DNA of 64,000 bases from JBOGCH01 sp051656645 (GCA_051656645.1 JBOGCH010000017.1:1-64000), one strand, 5' to 3'. Counted from the first letter of the stretch, positions 38,233 to 48,557 are shown. Made by a program: numbers and translations. The notes: a model not told the origin generated them from the sequence alone.

Positions 38233-40233
38233 ATGGGAAAGAAAAAATTATTTCGTAAACTAACTACGGACGAGATTAAACTCCTAGAACAACAAGGTTG
38301 CCGCGCACAAGCATGGAATATGATTGATGTAGATGAAAATTTCACGCCTCAACATATACACCACGTTCACTTTTCAGGTACAGTGCAATTGGGAAGTTTT
38401 GAAAAATTATTTATACTGCCGGGAGGTGTACCTAAACACGCAGGTATATACCGCGCAACTATTCATAACTGTGTTATTGATGATGATGTACTTATAGAAA
38501 ACGTTTCGCAGTATATTGCCAATTACAGGATAGGGAAAGATTCGCGAATACAAAACATTGACAGAATTGTTGTAACAAATGCTACAAGTTTCGCTAACGG
38601 AACGCCAGTTTCCGTACTGAACGAGGTTGGTGGGCGCGAGGTACCGATGTTCAATAATCTGTCAGCTCATTTGGCATATATTATTGCCTTATATAGACAT
38701 AATCCACAGCTTATCCGTATTTTAAGCAGCATGATATCCGATTATGCACAGGAGATACAAACAACACAAGGAGTTATTGCGTACGGATGTACCGTAATTG
38801 GGTGTGGGACCATTGAGAATGTATATATTGGCGATTTCGCAACTCTTGATGGAGTGTCGCGACTATCTGAAGGATCTATAAATAGTACCAAGGAAGCACC
38901 TATATTTGTGGGGCATAATGTAGTTGCCGAACGGTTTATTTTCTCATCTGGAGCTCACATTAGCGATGGAGCAACCGTTGTCAACTCCTTTATTGGCCAG
39001 GCTTGTCATATAAGCAAGTTATTTTCAATGCACGACTCGCTGTTCTTTAGTAATTGTCAAGGAGAAAATGGAGAGGCCTGTGCCGTGTTTGCAGGTCCAT
39101 ACACCGTTTCCATGCACAAATCTAGCTTACTGATTGCTGGTATGTTCTCCTTTTTAAATGCTGGAAGTGGCTCCAACCAAAGTAATCATTTATACAAACT
39201 AGGTCCCATTCATCAAGGAATTGTTGAGCGAGGTTCTAAAACCACGAGCGACTCCTATATTCTGTGGCCCGCTAAAATTGGCCCATTCTCGCTCATTATG
39301 GGTAGACATGTGGAACATCCGGATACATCCAATCTGCCGTTCTCCTATCTCATAGAGCGCAACAATACAACAACACTTGTTCCGGCAGTAAATCTTCGAA
39401 GTGTTGGTACCATTCGGGACGTTAAAAAGTGGCCACAACGAGACAAGCGCACGGACAGGGTTCTGTTGGATAAAATAAATTTTAATTTGCTTAGTCCCTT
39501 CACTATTCGCAAAATGCTTAATGGCATCGACATATTAAGATCACTTAAAGAGCTGTGTGGAGAAAATACACCTGAGTACAGCTACAACAACGTATCCATT
39601 AAGCATAGTTCATTAAATAAAGGCATTGAGCTCTATTCCTTGGCTATTGTAAAATTCCTCGGTAATTCGCTTATTTCGCGTTTAGCCGATAAGGAAATAC
39701 ATAACAACCAACAACTGCGAGCGCTTCTTACAGACACGCATAAGGATGGTCTAGGCGAATGGATTGATTTGTCTGGATTAATTGTTCCAAAAAAGTGTGT
39801 TACTCGAATGATTCACGATATAGAGCAAGAAAAATATCCGGGCATCACTTCCATTGAAAATTACTTCACTAAGTTACATACGGACTATTATGACATGGAA
39901 TGGACGTGGGCATGGCACGAACTTCAATTATGGTACCACGTGAATGGAGATGATATTACAGTGGACGACGTGGTACATATTATTTCCGATTGGAAAGATG
40001 CCGTTATAACTTTGGATAATATGCTTTATGAAGATGCGCGAAAAGAGTTCTCTCTTGCCGTTAAAGTGGGCTTTGGAATGGATGGGAAATCCGGACGAAA
40101 AGAGAAGGATTTTGAATACGTACGAGGAGACTTCGATAATAACCCGTTTGTTAAAAGCGTCCAAGAACATATCATTGAGAAAACAGAACTGGGCGACTTA
40201 ATGATTTCTCAACTTCTTAAATATAAATCATAA
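38233..40233 (+). CDS. DUF4954 family protein (left-handed beta-helix-like)
   Basis: 666 residues, matching a conserved Bacteroidota family. The first 400 residues carry hexapeptide-like turns (GIYRATIHNCVIDDDVLIENVSQYI; GVIAYGCTVIGCGTIENVYIGDFATLDG; VGHNVVAERFIFSSGAHISDGATVVNSFIGQACHISK), as in nucleotidyl/acyltransferase beta-helices. The remaining part is helical. Presumably a cytoplasmic sugar or acyl transferase-like protein, but no activity is established. It is convergent with purA, sharing a terminator. Confidence 0.8.
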   Translation: MGKKKLFRKLTTDEIKLLEQQGCRAQAWNMIDVDENFTPQHIHHVHFSGTVQLGSFEKLFILPGGVPKHAGIYRATIHNCVIDDDVLIENVSQYIANYRIGKDSRIQNIDRIVVTNATSFANGTPVSVLNEVGGREVPMFNNLSAHLAYIIALYRHNPQLIRILSSMISDYAQEIQTTQGVIAYGCTVIGCGTIENVYIGDFATLDGVSRLSEGSINSTKEAPIFVGHNVVAERFIFSSGAHISDGATVVNSFIGQACHISKLFSMHDSLFFSNCQGENGEACAVFAGPYTVSMHKSSLLIAGMFSFLNAGSGSNQSNHLYKLGPIHQGIVERGSKTTSDSYILWPAKIGPFSLIMGRHVEHPDTSNLPFSYLIERNNTTTLVPAVNLRSVGTIRDVKKWPQRDKRTDRVLLDKINFNLLSPFTIRKMLNGIDILRSLKELCGENTPEYSYNNVSIKHSSLNKGIELYSLAIVKFLGNSLISRLADKEIHNNQQLRALLTDTHKDGLGEWIDLSGLIVPKKCVTRMIHDIEQEKYPGITSIENYFTKLHTDYYDMEWTWAWHELQLWYHVNGDDITVDDVVHIISDWKDAVITLDNMLYEDARKEFSLAVKVGFGMDGKSGRKEKDFEYVRGDFDNNPFVKSVQEHIIEKTELGDLMISQLLKYKS

Positions 40234-40236
40234 AAC

Positions 40237-40278
40237 AAATCGGCGGTTACTATAATTAAATAGCAACCGCCGATTTTT
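40237..40278. terminator. Bidirectional terminator between DUF4954 and purA
   Basis: A 17-bp stem with one mismatch (core CGGCGGTT / AACCGCCG), flanked by A-rich and T-rich tracts on both sides. It lies between two converging stop codons. Confidence 0.9.
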
Positions 40279-40294
40279 ATTCTATAAACGGAAA

Positions 40295-41557
40295 TTATCC
40301 GCGAACAATTGTCTGATCTCTATCCGGACCTACAGATACAATATGAATAGGTACTTCAAGCTCACGCTCAAGGAATTCAACATACGCATTAAACTCTGCA
40401 GGGAACTGCTCTTGAGTTGTCATCTGTGTCATGTCTGTTTGCCATCCTTTAAGCTCTGTATAAACTGGCTCAACACCATCACAGATATCGTAAGGGAATT
40501 CGTTAGTTTCAACACCATCCACTTTATAAGCCACACAAGCTTTAATAGTTTCAAATGTATCAAGAACGTCGCTCTTCATCATAATTAATTTAGTAACGCC
40601 ATTAATCATAATAGCATAACGTAAAGCAACTAAATCAATCCATCCACAACGGCGTTTACGTCCTGTTACTGAACCAAACTCACGTCCGATAGTACACATT
40701 TTATCGCCTGTCTCGTCAAATAACTCAGTTGGGAATGGTCCCGAACCTACGCGAGTACAGTACGCTTTAAAAATACCAAATACTTCGCCAATTGTATTAG
40801 GAGCAATACCTAATCCTGTGCAAGCTCCGGCACAAACAGTGTTTGATGATGTAACAAATGGATAAGAACCAAAGTCAACATCAAGCAACGTACCTTGTGC
40901 ACCTTCTGCCAATACAGATTTACCTGCTTTGATATTATTATTAATCAAATATTCACTGTCAATAATATTGAATTGTTTTAAGTATTCAATACCTTCAAAC
41001 CACTCTTTCTCTAACTCTGTAATGTCATATGAGTAGTTCAAACATTTCAACGTAGCTTCATGGCGTGCTTTCGCTGCATTGTACTTTTGGTCAAAGTTTA
41101 ATAAAATGTCACCTACACGTACACCATTACGGCTCACTTTATCAGTATAGGTAGGACCAATACCTTTTCCGGTAGTTCCAATCTTAGCATCGCCCTTAGC
41201 TGCTTCATAAGCTGCGTCAAGCATACGGTGTGTAGGCAAAATTAAATGCGCCTTTTTTGAAATATAAAGTTGCTTAGTTAAATCGTGCCCGCTTTTCGCC
41301 AAAGCTTCAGCTTCTTGCTTAAACAAAATAGGATCTAGCACAACGCCATTACCAATAATGTTTACTTTTCCTCCTTGAAAAATTCCCGATGGGATAGATC
41401 GAAGTATGTACTTTTTACCTTCAAACTCCAATGTGTGTCCGGCATTAGGACCTCCCTGAAAACGTGTTATCAAATCGTAATTAGGAGTCAAGACATCTAC
41501 TACTTTGCCTTTTCCCTCGTCACCCCATTGTAATCCAAGTAATACATCAACTTTCAT
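40295..41557 (-). CDS. purA: Adenylosuccinate synthetase
   Basis: 420 residues. Joins IMP and aspartate using GTP to form adenylosuccinate, the first step from IMP to AMP. The P-loop-like GDEGKGK at 12-18, GPNAGHT, the IMP-binding TGKGIGPTYTDK and SVTGRKRRCGWID are all present. It follows the fur-family gene by 120 bp and ends at a strong shared terminator. Cytoplasmic. Confidence 0.98.
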   Translation of the reverse strand: MKVDVLLGLQWGDEGKGKVVDVLTPNYDLITRFQGGPNAGHTLEFEGKKYILRSIPSGIFQGGKVNIIGNGVVLDPILFKQEAEALAKSGHDLTKQLYISKKAHLILPTHRMLDAAYEAAKGDAKIGTTGKGIGPTYTDKVSRNGVRVGDILLNFDQKYNAAKARHEATLKCLNYSYDITELEKEWFEGIEYLKQFNIIDSEYLINNNIKAGKSVLAEGAQGTLLDVDFGSYPFVTSSNTVCAGACTGLGIAPNTIGEVFGIFKAYCTRVGSGPFPTELFDETGDKMCTIGREFGSVTGRKRRCGWIDLVALRYAIMINGVTKLIMMKSDVLDTFETIKACVAYKVDGVETNEFPYDICDGVEPVYTELKGWQTDMTQMTTQEQFPAEFNAYVEFLERELEVPIHIVSVGPDRDQTIVRG

Positions 41558-41663
41558 TTGTATCTAATTTTTATGTTTAATGCAAAATGAGTTGTCCCAC
41601 AGGGCATACTCATATTTGATAATGAATATTTTATGTCTGCGTCCATTTTCACGAACAAACGTA

Positions 41664-41671
41664 CAAAAGTA
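41664..41671 (-). promoter_or_regulatory. Candidate -7 box for purA
   Basis: On the minus strand TACTTTTG fits TAnnTTTG, just past the stop of the fur-family gene and about 107 bases before purA. No good -33 element is seen, so support is limited. Confidence 0.3.
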
Positions 41672-41676
41672 ATATT

Positions 41677-42156
41677 TTAATGAGACTTTTTACCATCTTC
41701 GGCCGTTTTTTGTTTGCAGGCATCACATTCCCCATAAACATACAGCATACTTTGATGTACATTAAAACCATATTTCTCATGTAACTCATGTACTATCTCA
41801 TCCATTCGGTCGTCCGAGAACTCAATAATACAGCCACATTTCTTACATATTAAATGATGATGGCGCGAATTATCAAAGCATGCCTCATAGCACACCAAAT
41901 GTGTACTAAACTGATGCCGAACAAGCAATTTACAATCCATCAATAACTCTATTGTATTGTAAAGTGTTGCCTTGCTAACTCTATAACGCTTGGTCTTCAT
42001 TACGCGATAGAGCGATTCAACGTCAAAATGCCCTTCATTGGAGTATATCTCATCTAATATTGCAAATCGCTCAGGCGTTTTTCTATGACTGTTTAACTGC
42101 AAATATTGCGTAAAGACACTCCGTACCCTATTCTTTACTATCTCCTTACTTGACAT
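41677..42156 (-). CDS. Fur family transcriptional regulator
   Basis: 159 residues. An N-terminal winged helix (KTPERFAILDEIYSNEGHFDVESLYRVMK; SKATLYNTIELLM), a metal-binding HHH at 99-101, and structural zinc cysteine pairs at 104-107 (CKKC) and 144-147 (CDAC). Whether it senses iron, peroxide or zinc cannot be fixed from the sequence. It follows the relA/spoT gene by 17 bp, so they are likely co-transcribed. Confidence 0.92.
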   Translation of the reverse strand: MSSKEIVKNRVRSVFTQYLQLNSHRKTPERFAILDEIYSNEGHFDVESLYRVMKTKRYRVSKATLYNTIELLMDCKLLVRHQFSTHLVCYEACFDNSRHHHLICKKCGCIIEFSDDRMDEIVHELHEKYGFNVHQSMLYVYGECDACKQKTAEDGKKSH

Positions 42157-42173
42157 GAAATCTCTATATTATT

Positions 42174-44378
42174 TTAATTCTCAACTCGTTTTACATTGAT
42201 TATGCCCTTCACATCCTTTAGTTTATGAAGCAAACGTGTCAAGTCATCCGTATTGTGGACATATAAATGGAGTACACCTTCAAACACTCCGTCCTTACTC
42301 TCAAAATGTATTAACCTCAAAGTTATATTCGTTTCCTGCGATATCAATGTCGATATTTCACTTACTATACCGCTGGAATCTATTCCGTTCAAATTAATCA
42401 CCGCTAGGAATGACATCAATTTCTGACTCACCCACTTCACCGGTACTATTTTGTCGCCAAAACTCGCCATTAAGCGTATAGCGTCCGGACAGCTGCGCTT
42501 ATGCACAATTATTTTGTCGCCCGCAATATTCATTCCTACCACATCATCTCCGGGAATCGGATTGCAACAGGGCGCTATTGTTATGTCCGGATTTTCCTCA
42601 TTTATTTCATGCTCTGTTGGCTTCTGAACTACATCTTTCTTATCACTCTTTGAAAACTGAAGTTTCCAATATTTCACAAAAAAGTTTTCAGGTTTCTTTT
42701 TAAGCACTTTCTCTATTTCCCCATATGAGAGGATATCTTTCGATATATTTAAATACAACTCATCCTTATTTGGCAAATCGTAATTCCGTAGCAGCTTCTC
42801 CAGTGGATTAACACCACCATCCAGTGCTAATTTATTTATTATATCCTTATATTTCTCCTTACCTACTCGGATCTGCTCCTTACGCTCTTTTTTCAAAAAC
42901 ACATTAATATGTGCTCGTGCCTTCGCAGTAATTATAAAATTAAGCCATTCACGCTGTGGAAATTGTTTCTCACTAGTTAAAATCTCAACCTGATCACCAC
43001 TCTGTAACCTATGGCTCATTGGCACTAATCTGTGATTTACTTTAGCACCTATGCATTTATTTCCAATCTCTGAGTGAATATCGTAAGCAAAATCAAGAGC
43101 TGTAGCATTCTTTGGCAATGTTCGCATATATCCCTTCGGCGTAAATACGCGAATCTCCTTGGCAAACAAATTCATCTTAAATTCATCCAGGAACTCCAGT
43201 GCCAATACATCCGGCTGATCCAATATTTCCTTCACTCCAGAGAGCCACTTATCCAGCTCACTACTCTCTCCGTCATTTTTATACTTCCAGTGTGCAGCTA
43301 AACCGCGCTCGGCTATATCGTCCATACGTTTGGAGCGTATCTGCACCTCGAACCACTGTCCTGCAGGCCCCATCACCGTAACATGCAACGCTTCGTACCC
43401 ATTTGCCTTTGGTACACTCAGCCAGTCACGTATTCGCTCAGGTTTTGGACTATATAAATCCGTTATTAACGAATAAATGTTCCAACACTGCCACTTCTCA
43501 GGTTGGCCATCCTTTGCATTAAAAACAATGCGAACTGCCAACAAATCATATATCTCGTCAAAGCTTATATTTCGTTTCTGCATTTTACGCCACACGGAGT
43601 AAACACTCTTTGTGCGCGACGAAATTGAGAACACATATCCATTCTCATCTAACTTAGTGCGTATTGGAGCAATAAAACGTTCCAATAGCAAAGTATAGCG
43701 CTGATGATAAGCATATATCTTATCTGCAATAATTCTGTACTCTTCCGGATGCTCATACTTTAAACTCAAGTCCTCCAACTCTGTTTTTATTGCATGTAGC
43801 CCCATTCTGTGCGCAAGTGGCGCATATATATAAAGTGTCTCGCCGGCAATTTTAACTTGCTTATGTTCGGGCATTGACGATAGCGTACGCATATTATGCA
43901 ACCTATCAGCAATCTTAATCAATATAACACGTACATCATCGGCAAGTGTTAAAATCATTTTCCGAAAACTCTCGGCTTGCTTACTGCTATTCTGACCCGT
44001 AACTTCACTAATCTTCGTTAATCCGTCAACAATTGAAGCTACACGCTCTCCAAACAAATTGCCTATATCCTCTACTGTATAATCCGTGTCCTCCACAACA
44101 TCATGCAGTAAAGCTGCAATAACAGATGTTGTTCCCAAGCCTATCTCCTTGGCTGTTATTTGTGCCACTGCAATTGGATGTAAAATATAAGGTTCACCCG
44201 AACGTCTTTTTATTCCAACATGCGCTGCCTTTGCAAACTCATAGGCATGACGTATCTTCTCCTTATTCTCATCCGTTGTACCCGGCCTAAGGGAGTTTAT
44301 TAAATTTTCAAACGCACGCTCCACCAATATATCGCTATCCATTATCTTACAGTTTTCGAGGTTTCCGGTCATATTCAT
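42174..44378 (-). CDS. Bifunctional (p)ppGpp synthetase/hydrolase, RelA/SpoT family
   Basis: Up to 734 residues: an HD hydrolase domain with intact HD at 92-93 in LLHDVVEDTDY, a synthetase domain (about 240-360; RTKSVYSVWRKMQ, YEALHVTVMGPAGQWFEVQIRS), a TGS domain (about 405-470; IRVFTPKGYMRTLP), a linker and a C-terminal ACT domain (about 660-734). Conserved catalytic patterns in both halves suggest it makes and degrades the alarmone. The start may be M13 (44342, MDSDILVE). It lies between murI (22 bp) and the fur-family gene. Confidence 0.95.
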   Translation of the reverse strand: MNMTGNLENCKIMDSDILVERAFENLINSLRPGTTDENKEKIRHAYEFAKAAHVGIKRRSGEPYILHPIAVAQITAKEIGLGTTSVIAALLHDVVEDTDYTVEDIGNLFGERVASIVDGLTKISEVTGQNSSKQAESFRKMILTLADDVRVILIKIADRLHNMRTLSSMPEHKQVKIAGETLYIYAPLAHRMGLHAIKTELEDLSLKYEHPEEYRIIADKIYAYHQRYTLLLERFIAPIRTKLDENGYVFSISSRTKSVYSVWRKMQKRNISFDEIYDLLAVRIVFNAKDGQPEKWQCWNIYSLITDLYSPKPERIRDWLSVPKANGYEALHVTVMGPAGQWFEVQIRSKRMDDIAERGLAAHWKYKNDGESSELDKWLSGVKEILDQPDVLALEFLDEFKMNLFAKEIRVFTPKGYMRTLPKNATALDFAYDIHSEIGNKCIGAKVNHRLVPMSHRLQSGDQVEILTSEKQFPQREWLNFIITAKARAHINVFLKKERKEQIRVGKEKYKDIINKLALDGGVNPLEKLLRNYDLPNKDELYLNISKDILSYGEIEKVLKKKPENFFVKYWKLQFSKSDKKDVVQKPTEHEINEENPDITIAPCCNPIPGDDVVGMNIAGDKIIVHKRSCPDAIRLMASFGDKIVPVKWVSQKLMSFLAVINLNGIDSSGIVSEISTLISQETNITLRLIHFESKDGVFEGVLHLYVHNTDDLTRLLHKLKDVKGIINVKRVEN

Positions 44379-44400
44379 GACAGTTTGTACATAATCCCAT

Positions 44401-45246
44401 TTATAATTTTATGCTCTCGGACTTAATTTTCTTCCCCATAAATAAAGAAGCTGTATGGTCAAAGAGCTCTGCATTCTCAGTAGTCTGATACGTTATCGTT
44501 CCACCTGTTGATAATTTCGCCTTCATCTCAGGATGACGGTTTAAATAATCGTCCAGGCTGCTCGCCACAATATCTCCCTGCTTCACCATCTTCACGTGGC
44601 GCGGCAAATAACGTCCAATAATTTCGCTTAGAAGCGGATAATGTGTACATCCCAACACAACAGTATCTATCTCCTTGTCCATACACATTAACTCATCAAC
44701 ATAGCGCTTTACAAAGTACTCTGCACCCAGAGTGTTTATCTCATTATTTTCCACAATAGGAACCAACATTGGGCAAGCTAATTGTGACACTACAAAACTA
44801 TCCGTTCCATACAGTTTATCCAACTCAAGTTTATACGAATCGGATTGTACCGTACCGCGCGTTGCCATCACTCCCACATGCTTATTCTCTGAAATTACAT
44901 CAAGTACTTCCACACTTGGGCGTATCACTCCCAACACACGCTTCTCGCCTTCAATATTAGGCAAATCATTTTGCTGTATACTGCGTAGAGCCTTTGCAGA
45001 AGCCGTATTACAAGCAATTATTACCAACTCACAGCCCTGCGAAAACAAATAACGCACGGCCTCAAGCGTATATTTATACACAAGCTCAAAAGAGTGCGAC
45101 CCGTAAGGCGCGCGCGCGTTATCACCCAAGTACAAATAATCATAACCGGGCAATTGCCCAACAATTCCCTTCAAGATTGTCAATCCGCCATATCCGGAAT
45201 CAAAAACTCCAATGGGACTTTTGCGCTTCAAACTTTCATTACTCAT
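44401..45246 (-). CDS. murI: Glutamate racemase
   Basis: 281 residues. Converts L- to D-glutamate for peptidoglycan. The two catalytic cysteines are visible: C79 in IIACNTASAKA and C200 in VVLGCTHYPLL. The N-terminal GVFDSGYGGLT is also typical. Cytoplasmic. It follows ompH/skp, a common Bacteroidota order, but is separated from it by a terminator-like hairpin. Confidence 0.97.
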   Translation of the reverse strand: MSNESLKRKSPIGVFDSGYGGLTILKGIVGQLPGYDYLYLGDNARAPYGSHSFELVYKYTLEAVRYLFSQGCELVIIACNTASAKALRSIQQNDLPNIEGEKRVLGVIRPSVEVLDVISENKHVGVMATRGTVQSDSYKLELDKLYGTDSFVVSQLACPMLVPIVENNEINTLGAEYFVKRYVDELMCMDKEIDTVVLGCTHYPLLSEIIGRYLPRHVKMVKQGDIVASSLDDYLNRHPEMKAKLSTGGTITYQTTENAELFDHTASLFMGKKIKSESIKL

Positions 45247-45310
45247 AGGATCTCCTCCAATCGTTAAGAAATTGTTTACTAAGATATAAAAGTAATTGTT
45301 TTTCCTACAA

Positions 45311-45347
45311 AAAAAAATAGCTATCCTTAATGGATAGCCATTTTTTT
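45311..45347. terminator. Hairpin between ompH and murI
   Basis: Stem GGCTATCC / GGATAGC(C) with A-run and T-run extensions on both sides (45311-45326 and 45331-45347). On the minus strand this is a standard terminator for ompH, implying that murI needs read-through or its own promoter. Confidence 0.75.
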
Positions 45348-45362
45348 ATACTATTAAACTAT

Positions 45363-45884
45363 TTATTTAATTCCTAGTTTAGTTTTAACTAAAGGTAAAA
45401 GATCGTCTGCATTATCTGCACTGTATAGGATAGATCCTGCGCTCATATCAAATACGTAAGTATAACCATTCTCTTTAGCTACATCTTTAATCGCTTTAAG
45501 AGCTTTGTCCATAATAGGCTGAATTAAATCTTGTTGCGATTTTTGTAACTCATTACCTGCCAACTCTTCAAAACGTTGAATACGTTGTTGGTATTCCATA
45601 ATTTCTTGCTCTTTCGCTTTACGAACTACATCTGTATAAGTAGGTTGTTTCTCCTGATACTCAGTAATCATTTTTTGGTACTGCTCACGCAAGCTGTTGC
45701 TTTCTTTGATTACGTCGTCACGTTTTGTTTGTAACGTTTTCTCTGCAGCAATCATTTCAGGCATAATTTTCAATAACTTCTCAGTTTCTATATGACCAAG
45801 CTTCTGTGTTTTTGTCTGTGCGGATACGGTTAGAGTTGCAATACTAAATGCAACAATGGCAACGATTTTTAAAATATTCTTCAT
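45363..45884 (-). CDS. OmpH/Skp family periplasmic chaperone
   Basis: 173 residues. Signal peptide to VSAQT, then KLGHIETEKLLKIMPEM and a long charged coiled coil (about 40-130; LREQYQKMITEYQEKQPTYTDVVRKAKEQEIMEYQQRIQRFEELAGNEL in pieces), ending with the YVFDMSAGSILYS motif typical of the family. It assists outer-membrane protein assembly and is placed after bamA. Only one copy is seen; many relatives have two in tandem here. Confidence 0.93.
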   Translation of the reverse strand: MKNILKIVAIVAFSIATLTVSAQTKTQKLGHIETEKLLKIMPEMIAAEKTLQTKRDDVIKESNSLREQYQKMITEYQEKQPTYTDVVRKAKEQEIMEYQQRIQRFEELAGNELQKSQQDLIQPIMDKALKAIKDVAKENGYTYVFDMSAGSILYSADNADDLLPLVKTKLGIK

Positions 45885-45927
45885 AATTATAATTGTTTAT
45901 ATTCGTTTGTAATCTATCATATAAAAG

Positions 45928-45935
45928 CAAATATA
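45928..45935 (-). promoter_or_regulatory. Candidate -7 box for ompH
   Basis: On the minus strand TATATTTG, matching TAnnTTTG, about 45 bases before the ompH start. The -33 position reads TATG, one mismatch from TTTG. It overlaps the base of the hairpin that follows bamA. Confidence 0.4.
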
Positions 45936-45983
45936 GCGATTTTCTTGATATATTCATATAGAATACATCAAAAAAATCGCTAT
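45933..45983. terminator. Stem-loop between bamA and ompH
   Basis: 17-base arms 45933-45949 and 45967-45983 (ATAGCGATTTT...) pair with one mismatch over a 17-base loop. AT-rich, with the T-run inside the stem. Either a weak terminator after bamA or a processing/attenuation site. Confidence 0.55.
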
Positions 45984-46003
45984 AGTCTTTATTTCAAATC
46001 AAA

Positions 46004-48553
46004 TTAAAATTCTTGACCTAACACAAAGTGGAATTGTGATTTTCCAGCGTCAGGACGGCCAGGTACATCATCAAATCCGTAACCCCAGTCAATTCCTAAT
46101 AATCCAAACATTGGAAGGAACACACGTAAGCCAACTCCGGCCGAACGGTAAAGGTTAAACGGCTCAAAATCCGTTGCATTATACCATGAGTTACCCGCTT
46201 CAAGGAACGTCAAAGCATAAATAGTTGCCGACTGTGCCAATGAAATTGGATATCTTAACTCCATTGTAATTTTGCTATACAAGTTAGCATCGGCCGCATT
46301 TGGAGCAATAAAGTTCGATCCCGCATTAGTTAACGATCCGTTAGCATAACCTCTCATTCCAATATACTCACGTCCATACATACTGTATCCGGACATTCCG
46401 TCACCACCCATTTCAAAACCTTCAAATGGCGAACGTTTATCTTTATTGTAATAACCTAGGAAACCATACTGAATACCTGTATAAAGAACTAATTTTTGTT
46501 TGTTATCTAACGGCATGTAGAACTTACCATTAAATTTAAACTTATAGTACTCAATCCATTTGTAACGCTCATCATCCTTCAAGTTACCACTTGCATAGTT
46601 TTTATTATCCAACAATGAGTATGGAGGAGTCAATGCCAACGACAAAGAAACATCCGATCCTGTACGTGTATACAATGGGTTATCAATTGAACTACGGCGA
46701 ATAGTTGTCGAAATTGACAAGTTATTCGAGTTTCCATTCTGTATGATATAGTATTTCCAGTTATTCAAATTATAACGTTGGTAAGATATCTCATTATACA
46801 TAGTAAAGTAGTCATCAGGCCACTTTATACGTCTTCCCAATCCAACGCTCACACCAAATGTTTGCATCAACTCGTTTGATCCTCTACCCGTTCCACCATA
46901 GTTATAGTATGAGTTGTAATAACTAGACGTATAACCTGTTTGACGTGAGTAATAAGTTGAAACACTCAACGAGTTTGGTTTCTTACCACCCAACCAAGGC
47001 TCGCGGAACGACAAACTGAACGATGTATAGTACTTACCATTGGTTTGTGCCTTCAAACTAAATGTCTGGCCATCTCCCTGCGGTAACGGACGATACGAGT
47101 CCCAATTAAATATATTACGAATAGAGAAATTGGTAAAAGTTAAACCTACAGATCCGATAATCATACCGGCTCCCCAACCTCCCGATAACTCAATCTTATC
47201 ATTCGCTTTCTCCGATAGGTTAAAACCAATATCAACAGTACCATTCTCTTGATCTGGAATTACGTCAGGCGCTCCTAATTTCTCCGGATCAAAGTGACCT
47301 AAGTTACTCAACTCTCTAATACTTCGAATAATATCTTCACGGCTAAACAACTCTCCTGGATAAACAAACAATTCACGTCGAGCCACATGCTCATGAGTGC
47401 GGTCATTACCCTTAATAATTACTCTATTAATTGTTGCTTGCGGTCCTTCAACCAATCTAATTTCAACGTTTATAGAATCATCGCCAACAATGGTTTCTAC
47501 AGGCATAGCACGGAAAAACAAGTAACCGTTATTAGAGTAAATTAAGTTACCCACCGCATCTTCATCGCCTTGTAAACGCTTTTCAAAATAGGTTTTATTG
47601 TATGTATCTCCCTTCTTAATTTTCAATATACGCGATAGCGTTTCAGAATCCTGAATAGTATTACCTACCCACGTAATATTGTTATAGAAATACTTTTTAC
47701 CCTCCTCAACGTCAAGGTAAATTTTCACTCTGTCTGGAGAAACTTGCACTACACTATCCTCAACAATAGTTGCATCACGATAACCAAGTTCGTTATATTT
47801 TTCTATTAAATTATATTTATCCTCATCAAAGTTATGCTCAATATACTTAGCCGATTTAAAGAAATTAACCAACGATTTTTCCTTAGTTTTCTTCATGGCA
47901 GCCTTCAACTTACCATCTCTAACCTCTGTATTTCCGTTAATTACAATTTCATCAATCTTAATCTTATTTTTATGATCGGCAATAACATCAAGAATAACAT
48001 AGTTAGGTTTACCGGGAGCATCTCGTTGAACAATACGCACACCAATATTATAATATCCTTTTTCCTTAAAGTAGTTCTCAACAATATGCTTCAAATTCGC
48101 AATCATATTATCGGTAACTTGAGTACCGGGAAGCGGATTAATACGCTCCTTTACCTTCGTTTCTTCACTTTTCTTGAAACCAATATATTTAATCTCGTCA
48201 AGTTTATGACGCTCAGCAAGCCCCATTGTTAAATAAACTTTATCTCCTACAATTTTATCAACTGTAAAGGAAATATCCGAAAATAATCCGTGTCCATATA
48301 GTTTCTTCACAGCTTTAGTAATTGCCTCTCCAGGAATTTCTATTTGCTGCCCAATACTCAATCCGGCCAACTGAATCAGTGTCTCTGTATCGTAATGATC
48401 GCCAATACCGGTAACAGTCACTCCACCCAACGTATAGGTCTTAGGTGTCGAGTAATATACTTCCGGATTGGAAACACTATCAGCTACCTGAGCCACTAGT
48501 GAAAACTGACAAAGTAAAGCTATGAAAAAAGTTAACGTTAGTTTATGTATCAT
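46004..48553 (-). CDS. bamA: Outer membrane protein assembly factor BamA
   Basis: 849 residues. Signal peptide, then five POTRA-type repeats over about 40-430 (for example YYSTPKTYTLGGVTVTGIG, HKNKIKIDEIVINGNTEVRDGKLK, EGPQATINRVIIKGNDRTHEHVARRELFVYPG) and a C-terminal 16-strand barrel with the lid motif YSMYGREYIGMRGYANGSL-like VRGY variant MRGY, ending FHFVLGQEF. Inserts beta-barrel proteins into the outer membrane, and so is needed for the SusC and TolC proteins here. It lies 4 bp after uppS. Confidence 0.96.
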   Translation of the reverse strand: MIHKLTLTFFIALLCQFSLVAQVADSVSNPEVYYSTPKTYTLGGVTVTGIGDHYDTETLIQLAGLSIGQQIEIPGEAITKAVKKLYGHGLFSDISFTVDKIVGDKVYLTMGLAERHKLDEIKYIGFKKSEETKVKERINPLPGTQVTDNMIANLKHIVENYFKEKGYYNIGVRIVQRDAPGKPNYVILDVIADHKNKIKIDEIVINGNTEVRDGKLKAAMKKTKEKSLVNFFKSAKYIEHNFDEDKYNLIEKYNELGYRDATIVEDSVVQVSPDRVKIYLDVEEGKKYFYNNITWVGNTIQDSETLSRILKIKKGDTYNKTYFEKRLQGDEDAVGNLIYSNNGYLFFRAMPVETIVGDDSINVEIRLVEGPQATINRVIIKGNDRTHEHVARRELFVYPGELFSREDIIRSIRELSNLGHFDPEKLGAPDVIPDQENGTVDIGFNLSEKANDKIELSGGWGAGMIIGSVGLTFTNFSIRNIFNWDSYRPLPQGDGQTFSLKAQTNGKYYTSFSLSFREPWLGGKKPNSLSVSTYYSRQTGYTSSYYNSYYNYGGTGRGSNELMQTFGVSVGLGRRIKWPDDYFTMYNEISYQRYNLNNWKYYIIQNGNSNNLSISTTIRRSSIDNPLYTRTGSDVSLSLALTPPYSLLDNKNYASGNLKDDERYKWIEYYKFKFNGKFYMPLDNKQKLVLYTGIQYGFLGYYNKDKRSPFEGFEMGGDGMSGYSMYGREYIGMRGYANGSLTNAGSNFIAPNAADANLYSKITMELRYPISLAQSATIYALTFLEAGNSWYNATDFEPFNLYRSAGVGLRVFLPMFGLLGIDWGYGFDDVPGRPDAGKSQFHFVLGQEF

Positions 48554-48557
48554 TGAA

